Numbered from the stretch's first letter, positions 1 through 5,653 are shown. The stretch is 6,424 nucleotides of DNA from Nitrososphaerota archaeon (GCA_022572285.1 JACZWF010000091.1:1-6424); one strand, 5' to 3'. Notes: generated from the sequence alone by a model not told the origin. Made by a program: numbers and translations.

Positions 1-2
1 AT

Positions 3-752
3 GACGGTGAGTTCATCATGGAACGCACACCGACAAAGAAGCAACTTGGCCTATTCTCCGCTACGGTGCCACAGCGGATAGTCGAGATGTCAAAGAAATA
101 CATGCATGACCCGAAGAAAATTCTCATAGACTCTGATGAACCCTCGGTTGATACGTTAAACCAAGACTATACCTGTGTAGCGCGAGAAGGTAAACTATCC
201 CTCGTACTGGAACTACTAACTAAGGACAAACCTAGGAGTTCAATGATATTCTGCAAGACAAAACGTGAAACACACAAACTTGCCCGGGAACTTGTTCGAC
301 GCAACATGAACGCTGTCGCACTCCACGGAGATTTGAGCCAACGACAAAGGGATCATTCCATGAATCTTTTTAGATCAAGTCGAGTAGATATTTTAGTCGC
401 AACTGATGTTGCCAGTAGGGGAATAGACATTCGTCAGGTGGATTGTGTAATTAACTATGAGGTTCCACATGAGCCTCTAATATATTTCCACCGTGTGGGA
501 CGCACTGCTAGGGCCGGAGACGCAGGGAAGTCCTATACCCTAGTTTCATCGATGGAGCAGGGCGATTTCAGCAGAATTCGGAATCTCACAAAAGCAAAAA
601 TAGCCCCGCTTAGAACTGATGATGAGCAGAAGATTCATGCCTCGTCTTCTCGGCGCCAAGAAATTAAGAACTTTCCGAGATCAAGAACATCACGCTATTC
701 TAGAAATAGGGGTGGGAGAAAAGGAGGAGGATCTAGGAGGTCATTTCGATGA
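3..752 (+). CDS. DEAD-box ATP-dependent RNA helicase, C-terminal part (5' truncated by window edge)
   Basis: The reading frame is open from base 3, so the gene enters from the left and the ATG at 18-20 is an internal methionine, not the start. About 249 residues are visible. Counting from that Met: motif III SAT is at 14-16 (LFSATVP), a motif IV-like strand MIFCKTKRET is near 76-85, ALHGDLSQRQR near 101-111, motif V (VATDVASRGIDI) near 127-138, and motif VI (HRVGRTARAG) at 158-167. These mark the end of RecA-like domain 1 and all of domain 2 of a superfamily 2 DEAD-box helicase, which uses ATP to unwind or remodel RNA. The Q motif, Walker A and DEAD box lie outside the window. The last ~35 residues are Arg/Ser/Gly-rich, a usual RNA-binding tail. 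The stop TGA overlaps the next ATG (ATGA), so the two genes are probably co-translated. The family is certain; the cellular role (ribosome assembly, RNA decay, cold response) is not visible. Confidence 0.95.
   Translation, partial: DGEFIMERTPTKKQLGLFSATVPQRIVEMSKKYMHDPKKILIDSDEPSVDTLNQDYTCVAREGKLSLVLELLTKDKPRSSMIFCKTKRETHKLARELVRRNMNAVALHGDLSQRQRDHSMNLFRSSRVDILVATDVASRGIDIRQVDCVINYEVPHEPLIYFHRVGRTARAGDAGKSYTLVSSMEQGDFSRIRNLTKAKIAPLRTDDEQKIHASSSRRQEIKNFPRSRTSRYSRNRGGRKGGGSRRSFR
735..740 (+). promoter_or_regulatory. Ribosome binding site of the zinc-binding protein gene
   Basis: AGGAGG lies 8 bases before the ATG at 749 and inside the 3' end of the helicase gene. It supports this small overlapping gene as real, although the gene is very short. 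Confidence 0.7.
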
Positions 753-925
753 GATGTAATAACTGTAACGCGATAGCTAAGGTTGAATGTTGTGAGTGCC
801 ACGTCCACGTTTGCAGACTCCATCACACAATGATGTTTGACGAAAAGACTAGATCGTTTTCTGAGCTTTGCGGTTCGTGTTATGCGCAGAAGAGGGCTGT
901 ATATTGGGTAAAAGAAAAGTACTGA
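749..925 (+). CDS. Small Cys/His-rich zinc-finger-like protein (58 aa)
   Basis: The gene starts at an ATG overlapping the helicase stop (ATGA), with AGGAGG 8 bases upstream, and ends at TGA 923-925. The 58-residue product begins MRCNNCNAIAKVECCECHVH. Its possible metal ligands are C3, C6, C14, C15, C17, H18, H20, C22, H25, H26, C41 and C44. The order CX2C-X7-CX2C-X4-C-X2-H followed by a distal CX2C resembles B-box, AN1 or other cross-braced fingers that bind two zinc ions. That family assignment is an inference from spacing. The C-terminal 14 residues are basic and aromatic. It sits between a helicase and aIF1A, and its last 22 bases overlap the aIF1A gene, so a role in RNA or translation is plausible but unproven. 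Confidence 0.82.
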   Translation: MRCNNCNAIAKVECCECHVHVCRLHHTMMFDEKTRSFSELCGSCYAQKRAVYWVKEKY

Positions 926-1218
926 ATGAAGCAAATCTGAGTGAGCTCGTGCTCCCTGAGGAGGCCCAGCTTCTCGGAAGAGTCCGTAAGCTAAGTGGTG
1001 GGGACAGGGTAATAGTGCAATGTACGGATGGTGAAACCAGGCTCTGTAGGATTAGGGGTAAGATGAAGAGAAGGATGTGGATCCGAGAGAATGATGTTGT
1101 CTTGATTTCACCGTGGGATTTCAATACCAAAAGAGCAGATATTGTCTGGCGTTACATCAGAGCTCATGTCGAATGGCTCGTTACAAACGACTATCTCCCA
1201 GATGCATTGAAAGCATAA
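904..1218 (+). CDS. Translation initiation factor aIF1A (S1/OB-fold)
   Basis: This is the archaeal counterpart of eIF1A and bacterial IF1. It binds the A-site region of the small subunit and helps scanning or positioning of initiator tRNA and mRNA. The product is about 104 residues, normal for the family. Diagnostic strings are LPEEAQLLGRV near residue 19, GDRVIVQCTDGETRLCRIRG in the OB fold, MKRRMWIRENDVVLISPWDF, and the C-terminal WRYIRAHVEWL. TTG at 904 is chosen as start because it gives GKRKVLNEANLSEL, the family-like basic N-terminus, with GAGGG about 7 bases upstream. A TTG at 868 would add residues unlike the family. The gene overlaps the zinc-protein gene by 22 bases, which suggests coupled translation from one operon mRNA. 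It ends 70 bases before the convergent CBS/HPF gene. Confidence 0.95.
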   Translation: MGKRKVLNEANLSELVLPEEAQLLGRVRKLSGGDRVIVQCTDGETRLCRIRGKMKRRMWIRENDVVLISPWDFNTKRADIVWRYIRAHVEWLVTNDYLPDALKA

Positions 1219-1244
1219 CGCTTCTACGCGTGATTCATACACCC

Positions 1245-1260
1245 TTGCGCGCGCGCGCAA
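1245..1260. repeat. Perfect 16-bp palindrome with (GC)6 core
   Basis: TTGCGCGCGCGCGCAA is a perfect palindrome and an alternating purine-pyrimidine run. It lies in the 70-base gap between the convergent aIF1A and CBS/HPF genes. It can form a cruciform or RNA stem in both directions, or adopt Z-DNA under torsion. No T-run follows on either strand, so a standard terminator is not shown. Confidence 0.7.
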
Positions 1261-1288
1261 TAGCGACTTGATGAGTGTGTCAGGTAGC

Positions 1289-2458
1289 TTAGATTCTCCG
1301 ACGTCGGATAGACCCTCGCTTTCGGGAGGGTTTGGAGGAAACCAGTCTCTTTAGTCGATCTGACAACCTGTCGTACACACTTGGGAGGTCCCACCCTGAT
1401 CCCGTGTATGACCGAATCCTCCGTGGAGTGACTAGTTTTATCTTCACCTCATATCTTCGCCTCCCTCCAGTATCTTTTGTTTTGATTATAGCGACAGCCT
1501 CTTGGAGATTCGGGAAGACTCGATTCACCTTTCGTACTACCTCTTGGAATTTCCGCTTGGATAGTTCCGCCTCGAGTGGATCATCAGGAAGTCCAATTAT
1601 GTTTACTCGAATATCTTCAATCTCCTCCGCGTCCGCTACTAGCTTGATGATATCACGAAACGCGATTATCCCCCGTAGCTCTCCGGCAACTATTACTAGC
1701 GAATATGTAGAGTCTGAATTGATGATATCATTTACGATTCGAGAGAGAGGATGATCGATGGCAGACTTGACCGTATGTCTATTCAGAAGTCTGTCAGATG
1801 GATAGTCAAATCTCCGCACACTTTCTGCGCCAAGGGCGCCACCTCGTCTGGAACCCCATCTCCCCCCAGCTTTCACGCTGCTAGATGGGAGCAAAGCATT
1901 TACCAAGTGGCTCGATGTCAGAATTCCATAGACTTTCCTATCTTCCAAGACAGGAAGATGGTCGATCCTTCTCCTTTGCATCAATCTCCTCGCGGTCGTT
2001 GCGAGTGTATCCCGGCTGATTGTAACGGGATCTTTAGTCATCAAGCTTTGGGCTTTCAGTTTAGATGCCTGAATCGACTTAGCCACTCTCTCCATGACTG
2101 AGGCTGCGTTGACCTGGCCGATCACCTTATCATCTTGGACTATCGGAAAAGACCTCAACCTGTATTCGGCCATCAGTTTTACTGCTGTTCCTAAAGTTGT
2201 TACGGGGGTTATCCTAGGAAGATGTTTAATGATCGACGAAGACTTTCTGGTGTTTATGTTTCTTACCGAAAGCAAGTCCCTAGTGGTAATTACGCCCACC
2301 CTTTTTCGTTCTTCAATAAACACTTCATACGAATTCCTGGCACGAAGCAGTCCTATAATTTCGGAAATGGTTGAGTTTGGATGTGACAAGACAGGTTCTT
2401 TCATGAACTCACTTACCTGCGATTTTCTCAGATCAGAAAGTGTAATATTACTACTCGT
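1289..2458 (-). CDS. Four CBS motifs fused to an HPF/S30EA-like ribosome-binding domain
   Basis: From the internal ATG at 2404 (371 residues), CBS motifs lie near 1-47, 59-112, 119-172 and 209-258. An HPF-like domain follows at about 263-357: a strand IRVNIIGLP, a long helix to about 296, strands AVAIIKTK and RYEVKIKLVTPRR, then GWDLPSVYDRLSDRLKRLV, which matches the end of HPF/YfiA proteins. The tail (358-371) is Arg/Lys-rich. CBS pairs bind adenine nucleotides, and HPF domains bind the 30S decoding region in dormant ribosomes, so an energy-sensing hibernation factor is a reasonable inference. The start is the puzzle. The frame stays open upstream of 2404, encoding SNITLSDLRKSQVSEF, the helix expected before CBS1, and the only well-placed start is ACG at 2456-2458, 5 bases after GGAGGGTGAT. 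If ACG is not used, the gene is 1289-2404 with a weak site. Confidence 0.9.
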   Translation of the reverse strand, partial: TSSNITLSDLRKSQVSEFMKEPVLSHPNSTISEIIGLLRARNSYEVFIEERKRVGVITTRDLLSVRNINTRKSSSIIKHLPRITPVTTLGTAVKLMAEYRLRSFPIVQDDKVIGQVNAASVMERVAKSIQASKLKAQSLMTKDPVTISRDTLATTARRLMQRRRIDHLPVLEDRKVYGILTSSHLVNALLPSSSVKAGGRWGSRRGGALGAESVRRFDYPSDRLLNRHTVKSAIDHPLSRIVNDIINSDSTYSLVIVAGELRGIIAFRDIIKLVADAEEIEDIRVNIIGLPDDPLEAELSKRKFQEVVRKVNRVFPNLQEAVAIIKTKDTGGRRRYEVKIKLVTPRRIRSYTGSGWDLPSVYDRLSDRLKRLVSSKPSRKRGSIRRRRI

Positions 2459-2463
2459 TACTC

Positions 2464-2473
2464 ATCACCCTCC
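2464..2473 (-). promoter_or_regulatory. Strong Shine-Dalgarno site that points to an ACG start for the CBS/HPF gene
   Basis: On the minus strand GGAGGGTGAT is nearly the full anti-16S complement (GGAGGTGAT with one extra G). Five bases later comes ACG-AGT-AGT, in frame with the CBS/HPF gene. The ATG inside this region (2463-2465) is in another frame and stops after four codons, and the in-frame ATG at 2404 is 59 bases away, too far for this site. Confidence 0.6.
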
Positions 2474-2529
2474 TACCTAATCTACGGGCAACTCTCAGTA
2501 CTTGGGTATATCTCTTCTCCACTTGCCAA

Positions 2530-2610
2530 CTACTGGCCCAAAATCTGGTTCACAGATATTCCAGGCCAGTCTTCAGATTCTCCAATAAGTTCTTCCAATG
2601 TTGTGTCCAT
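2530..2610 (-). CDS. Candidate small protein upstream of the CBS/HPF gene, possibly frameshifted
   Basis: ATG at 2608-2610 on the minus strand is preceded at 7 bases by GAGGTG (2618-2623), a very good ribosome binding site. It encodes 26 residues beginning MDTTLEELIGESEDWPGISV and stops at TAG 2530-2532. One base further along, the +1 frame stays open to TAG 2451-2453 and reads SSWQVEKRYTQVLRV, then a basic stretch ending RRLGRRVMSNE, which overlaps the proposed CBS/HPF start by 8 bases. A single-base shift near 2530-2545 would therefore give one protein of about 52 residues with an acidic N-terminus and a basic helix. It could be a real 26-residue peptide, a leader peptide, a gene broken by a one-base indel, or chance. 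I recognise no family. Confidence 0.35.
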   Translation of the reverse strand: MDTTLEELIGESEDWPGISVNQILGQ

Positions 2611-2639
2611 CTAACTCCACCTCAACCAGCCTAATAGCC

Positions 2640-2670
2640 GATCAATATGGACTTGATCCCCTGGAGATCA
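2640..2670. promoter_or_regulatory. Regular array of GATCA inverted half-sites (possible operator)
   Basis: GATCAA (2640-2645), TTGATC (2653-2658) and GATCA (2666-2670) alternate in orientation with 7-base spacers, so the middle element forms an inverted repeat with each neighbour. It lies between the divergent CBS/HPF and permease transcription units, about 30 bases upstream of the small minus-strand ORF. A dimeric regulator binding here is an inference; the arms are only 5-6 bp. Confidence 0.35.
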
Positions 2671-2698
2671 GAGATACTCTGGCTAGACAAGGTTGATT

Positions 2699-2712
2699 AG
2701 CCATTTTTGGCT
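2699..2712. other. Short hairpin in the divergent intergenic region
   Basis: AGCCA and TGGCT pair around a TTTT loop. It is 76 bases before the permease start. There is no T-run after the stem, so it is not a clear terminator. This and the GATCA array are the main structures in the 177 bases between 2611 and 2787. Confidence 0.3.
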
Positions 2713-2752
2713 GACGTACAATCGCCGAAGTGATTTGATGGTCTCATCATTA

Positions 2753-2760
2753 CTTAATTA
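2753..2760 (+). promoter_or_regulatory. Possible TATA box of the permease gene
   Basis: CTTAATTA lies 27 bases before the permease ATG. With normal archaeal spacing (about 25 bases), transcription would start next to the ATG and give a leaderless or near-leaderless mRNA. This fits the lack of a good Shine-Dalgarno sequence there (only GAGAAG and AGTGA). Confidence 0.35.
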
Positions 2761-2787
2761 CGAGCAAATTATTGAGAAGAATAGTGA

Positions 2788-4068
2788 ATGAACGCTCTAG
2801 ATATTATAAAATACTCGTTCTCAGCCATCAATGAAAAGAGGCTACGATCATCTCTAACAATCCTAATGGTAGCGATAGGAATCGCGTTAATAACATCACT
2901 CAATGGATTAAGTGGTGGATTCAACGGCTTTCTTTCGAGCCAGTTCAATACCCTTGCACCAAATGTCCTGACAGTTACACCGGTTAATCCACTGCAAGGG
3001 TTCGGTCCTCCGGATGGTGGAGGCGGTGGGGGAGGTTTTGGAGCAGACGAGCCTCCGAAGATTACTTTGACTAGATTTGTTGTAGATTCAATCAGGCCAA
3101 TAGAAGGTGTTCAGGATGTAATTCCCAGCTTTAGGGGCGGCGTACAAATAATATCCAGAGGGAAAGTACAGCCGACCCAGATGTTGGGCATGGATACTAC
3201 CAAATTACCCCTGATTATTCCAACCCTTGAATTGGAGGCAGGAGAGCTGATTTCTCCCAATGATCCGACGGGAGTAGGTCTAGGGTTTAATATCGCACAC
3301 CCACCCGGCGAGGATGCTCCATTCGCGAGGGTAGGGGATCTAATCAGAGCTGAATATCAACGGTTCGATGACCTAAAGCAGGAGTTCGTAACCGATCGGA
3401 AGAGTTTCATTGTCAGGGGCATCTTGGCAGAAACTGGGAACCCTCAATACGACAACGCAATTGTGGTCTCTCTCTCGATTTCAGATTCATTCCTGAAGAA
3501 ATCCTCGAAGTTTGATAGCATACTTGTAATTACTACTGATGCTGATTTTAATGAGTCTGTGGAAGAACAGATCAGGAGCATCTACGGAGAAGATATCGGG
3601 GTAGTATCCCCGGCTCTTCTTTTGGAAACTATAAACACCGTGTTGAGCGGCTTTAATGCTTTCTTCTCTGCAATAGGAGGAGTTTCGATTCTAGTCGGAG
3701 GAGTAGGAATAGTAACCACTCTCTATACGGCGGTTATGGAGAGAACCAGGGAAATTGGTACGTTGAAGGCAATCGGCGCAAAAAACAGAACAGTACTCTT
3801 TATGTTTCTCACAGAGTCATTTATCATAGGCGTGATTGGTAGCGCAACTGGGTTGATTGGTGGAGGGGTGTTGGCTTCATTTCTCCTGCCGATAATCGGG
3901 GGGTTGGGTGGAGGAGGAGGGAATGTTCCACAAATAACACCCATCTTCATACCGGAGACTATTGCGACAGTTTTTCTAGTAGGAGTACTCGTCAGTACCA
4001 TCGCTGGTCTATATCCAGCTTGGCGCGCAGCTCGGCTACTGCCCATCGTGGCGCTCAGAAAAGAGTGA
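2788..4068 (+). CDS. ABC transporter permease, MacB/FtsX (LolC/E) family
   Basis: The 426-residue integral membrane protein has the usual MacB-type plan. A cytoplasmic start (NALDIIKYSFSAINEKRLRS) leads into TM1 (about 23-43). A large extracytoplasmic domain spans about 50-285, and the FtsX domain has TM2 (about 290-313), TM3 (about 338-370) and TM4 (about 391-409). The coupling helix VMERTREIGTLKAIGA (316-331) and the ending YPAWRAARLLPIVALRKE are hallmarks of the family. Such permeases work with a separate or fused ATPase in export, lipoprotein release or mechanotransmission, not ordinary import. No ATPase is fused or seen in the window; one may lie elsewhere. Glycine runs at 77-83 and 371-378 are unusual, the first in a flexible loop after TM1. 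The substrate cannot be read from the sequence. Confidence 0.93.
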   Translation: MNALDIIKYSFSAINEKRLRSSLTILMVAIGIALITSLNGLSGGFNGFLSSQFNTLAPNVLTVTPVNPLQGFGPPDGGGGGGGFGADEPPKITLTRFVVDSIRPIEGVQDVIPSFRGGVQIISRGKVQPTQMLGMDTTKLPLIIPTLELEAGELISPNDPTGVGLGFNIAHPPGEDAPFARVGDLIRAEYQRFDDLKQEFVTDRKSFIVRGILAETGNPQYDNAIVVSLSISDSFLKKSSKFDSILVITTDADFNESVEEQIRSIYGEDIGVVSPALLLETINTVLSGFNAFFSAIGGVSILVGGVGIVTTLYTAVMERTREIGTLKAIGAKNRTVLFMFLTESFIIGVIGSATGLIGGGVLASFLLPIIGGLGGGGGNVPQITPIFIPETIATVFLVGVLVSTIAGLYPAWRAARLLPIVALRKE

Positions 4069-4087
4069 CCTGGCCATACCATTTGAG

Positions 4088-4113
4088 AGCGAGCCCGGAG
4101 TCATCCACTCGCT
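4088..4113. other. Hairpin downstream of the permease
   Basis: AGCGAG (4088-4093) pairs with CTCGCT (4108-4113) around a 14-base loop, 20 bases after the permease stop. Its left arm and loop contain the 12-mer GCGAGCCCGGAG, which recurs at 5642-5653. Confidence 0.35.
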
Positions 4114-4123
4114 TGGGGTGGGT

Positions 4124-4152
4124 GAGATTCCCTAATTGAGAAGGAATTTTTT
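4124..4152 (+). terminator. Likely terminator of the permease gene
   Basis: GAGATTCC (4124-4131) can pair with GGAATTTT (4143-4150), two of the eight pairs being G-U, around an 11-base loop. The 3' arm runs into a T6 tract (4147-4152). It lies about 55 bases after the permease stop. Archaeal RNA polymerase terminates at T-runs, so the T6 is the main support. Confidence 0.45.
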
Positions 4153-4402
4153 GGGATTTCTGGATTCGGAAAATTACATCTTGAATAGCGATTTCTCAAC
4201 ATGCATCAAGTAGGTAAAACATTACATCTGCACAACTTTGAGACGCACACCACCTTAAGCGCGCCGTCGCGCTAACACGCGCCGTAGATTTGTCGCCGGT
4301 TATCGCCATGGTAGAATTGTACACAGAGAGTAGTTAACCACTGGTACTCCAGTAATAGGGGTAGTTTTAGGATAGGAGGGCCCAGCAATTTTGCCCTCGG
4401 TG
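4153..4402. other. Gene-free stretch with three stem-loops between the permease and glycosyltransferase
   Basis: The whole gap 4069-4402 has no convincing ORF or RNA gene. Besides the hairpin and terminator listed separately it holds: a GC-rich patch in AT-rich surroundings with AGCGCG-CCGT-CGCGCT (4258-4273) and a direct repeat CGCGCCGT (4260-4267 and 4278-4285); ACTGG-TACT-CCAGT (4340-4353); and GAGGGC/GCCCTC (4376-4381 and 4393-4398). The last begins 4 bases beyond the stop of the minus-strand glycosyltransferase gene and could help end its transcript, though no T-run follows on that strand. Confidence 0.4.
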
Positions 4403-5509
4403 TTAGGCGTTTCGGAGAACCGGTAGTGATTCAAAGAGATCTATATACTTCCTTGCGATTATTTCAGCCGAGTGTCCCTTGACAAACTCCTCTGCTGCTT
4501 CAATACATCGCCTGAATCTTGGTCTGACCTCGAAGACGTCGGTCAGCCTAGCTTTCAACTCCTCAGACCCCGAGTATCTGATTATTGCATCACCTAGATC
4601 GTCGAAGTAATTGGAGTCGCTTACAATCATCGGACATCCCGAGCCTAAAGTCAGGTACGCCGTGCTCGATATGACTATATCATTAGGCACAGATCTCTTC
4701 CACATGCAAAGCACGTCTGACGCATGAAGATACTCGTAGAGCTTCTCGACCGTAGCGGTTTCCCTGCGGACCACCACATCGAGCCCTTCCTTCGACGCTT
4801 TGAGAAGTCGTTGTATCCCGCGGTCGTTGCTGCTCACCACTAGGAGTGTTAGAGGAAAGTCTCTGCTGAGGTCAGAAAGGGGTGGAACAATCGGCAAGTA
4901 ATCCTCAATCCTGAAGCCAAAGATCAGAACAATCTTCCTTTCCACCTCTAATCCGAGGTTCCTTCTAGCAGCGTCCTTGTTCCCCTTAGATTGCAGATGG
5001 CATGGGTGAGGAATCGTCTGAATTATGTTGGGGAACAAACTCTCAAAAAGATTGACGTATCTTTGGTCGAAGCAGATGACCGAATCCCAAGAGAAGCGAT
5101 AGAAGTCTGGGTCGCTCGGCATTTTGCCTTCATGCACAATGAGTACAGTTTTGGCCTTCCTCTTTATCTGGGGGAAAACTCCAAGCAGTTCTCGCATCGG
5201 GAGTTTCTCAAGGGCCTCCACTACGAAGACGTCGAAGCCAATTCTAAGAATTGGATCTGGATCTAATTGTGACAGTGACGTCCAGCTGGGGATGTGGAAG
5301 TTTCTTGTCACAAATCGTTCGTCTTCACGAATAAGCACCTCATAAGGATATGAAACACCATCCACTTTCCACATATGTGGAAAGTCTGAGGCGTAGTTAG
5401 AGAATACTGTGATCCTATGCCCCATCTTGATCCACTCCCTTGCGACGAGTTCCGCATGTATTGATGGGCCTCCCGTTGTGTTCCAGAGTGTCATTAGCGC
5501 TATCTTCAG
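4403..5509 (-). CDS. GT-B fold glycosyltransferase (GT4-like)
   Basis: The product transfers a sugar from a nucleotide-sugar donor, probably to a glycan, lipid or other small acceptor in the cytoplasm. From the ATG at 5494 (363 residues), the N-terminal Rossmann domain starts with WNTTGGPSIHAELVAREW (donor/acceptor loop GG and helix 1), followed by GHRITVFSN. The C-terminal domain starts near 187 (KIVLIFGFR). LTLLVVSSNDRG (215-226), EKLYEYLHASDVLCMWK (250-266) and LTLGSGCPMIVSD (281-293) match the GT4 donor-domain order. The family EX7E pair expected just before the GXP motif is missing (NDIVISSTAYLTLGSGCP), so activity or donor may differ. Upstream of the ATG the frame reads CTG-AAG-ATA-GCG-CTA, giving the family's typical MKIALMT strand, with GGTGA 6 bases before CTG and a stop three codons before it. 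I therefore place the start at CTG 5507-5509 (368 residues); otherwise it is 5494. Confidence 0.87.
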   Translation of the reverse strand: MKIALMTLWNTTGGPSIHAELVAREWIKMGHRITVFSNYASDFPHMWKVDGVSYPYEVLIREDERFVTRNFHIPSWTSLSQLDPDPILRIGFDVFVVEALEKLPMRELLGVFPQIKRKAKTVLIVHEGKMPSDPDFYRFSWDSVICFDQRYVNLFESLFPNIIQTIPHPCHLQSKGNKDAARRNLGLEVERKIVLIFGFRIEDYLPIVPPLSDLSRDFPLTLLVVSSNDRGIQRLLKASKEGLDVVVRRETATVEKLYEYLHASDVLCMWKRSVPNDIVISSTAYLTLGSGCPMIVSDSNYFDDLGDAIIRYSGSEELKARLTDVFEVRPRFRRCIEAAEEFVKGHSAEIIARKYIDLFESLPVLRNA

Positions 5510-5515
5510 GGTGGT

Positions 5516-5520
5516 TCACC
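5516..5520 (-). promoter_or_regulatory. Ribosome binding site favouring a CTG start of the glycosyltransferase
   Basis: GGTGA on the minus strand lies 6 bases before CTG (5507-5509) and 21 bases before the first ATG. The spacing suits CTG and is too long for the ATG. Confidence 0.5.
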
Positions 5521-5570
5521 GCTAGAATGTGTCAACACGCGAAGTCTCCTTAGAATCCAATCGTACCTGC

Positions 5571-5585
5571 TATGTATATCATACT
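5571..5585 (-). promoter_or_regulatory. Possible TATA box of the glycosyltransferase gene
   Basis: On the minus strand GATATACATA lies about 60 bases before the proposed CTG start, giving a leader of roughly 35-40 bases. No clear BRE is seen. The same bases read TATGTATATCATA on the plus strand, so the direction is uncertain. Confidence 0.35.
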
Positions 5586-5641
5586 TCCCGATGGATACTA
5601 GCATCATACTCTTGGGAAGGTACTAAACACAACCCCTAGTG

Positions 5642-5653
5642 GCGAGCCCGGAG
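5642..5653. repeat. 12-base dispersed repeat, copy also at 4089-4100
   Basis: GCGAGCCCGGAG is identical at 5642-5653 and 4089-4100, and both copies sit in intergenic DNA. At 5642 it runs into the 28-base repeat. It may be a third, shorter member of that repeat family or a chance GC-rich match. Confidence 0.4.

Noticed and set aside
868..906. Longer aIF1A start at TTG 868
   Set aside because: It would add residues unlike the family and lie deeper in the zinc-protein gene; TTG 904 gives the family-like N-terminus.
695..1130. Minus-strand ORFs over the zinc protein and aIF1A
   Set aside because: They have no ribosome binding site or recognisable domain and lie opposite well-supported genes.
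1312..1331. ACCCTC/GAGGGT stem followed by TTT as aIF1A terminator
   Set aside because: It lies inside the coding end of the CBS/HPF gene and has only three T residues; its bases are explained by Arg/Ser/Lys codons.
2454..2468. GTG or ATG (2463-2468) on the minus strand as the CBS/HPF start
   Set aside because: Both are in a different frame from the CBS protein and reach TAG after a few codons; the ATG is part of the Shine-Dalgarno sequence itself.
1332..2480. Three long plus-strand ORFs opposite the CBS/HPF gene (1332-1754, 1751-2101, 2094-2480)
   Set aside because: They are low-complexity Ser/Thr/Phe-rich antisense readings of a clearly coding minus strand.
3723..4082. Minus-strand ORF opposite the permease C-terminus
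   Set aside because: It is a shadow; the plus strand encodes conserved FtsX motifs.
4991..5345. Plus-strand ORFs within the glycosyltransferase gene
   Set aside because: They are antisense shadows without motifs.
5584..5619. CTTCCC/GGGAAG inverted repeat upstream of the TRAM region
   Set aside because: The arms are 6 bp with a 24-base loop and no supporting context.
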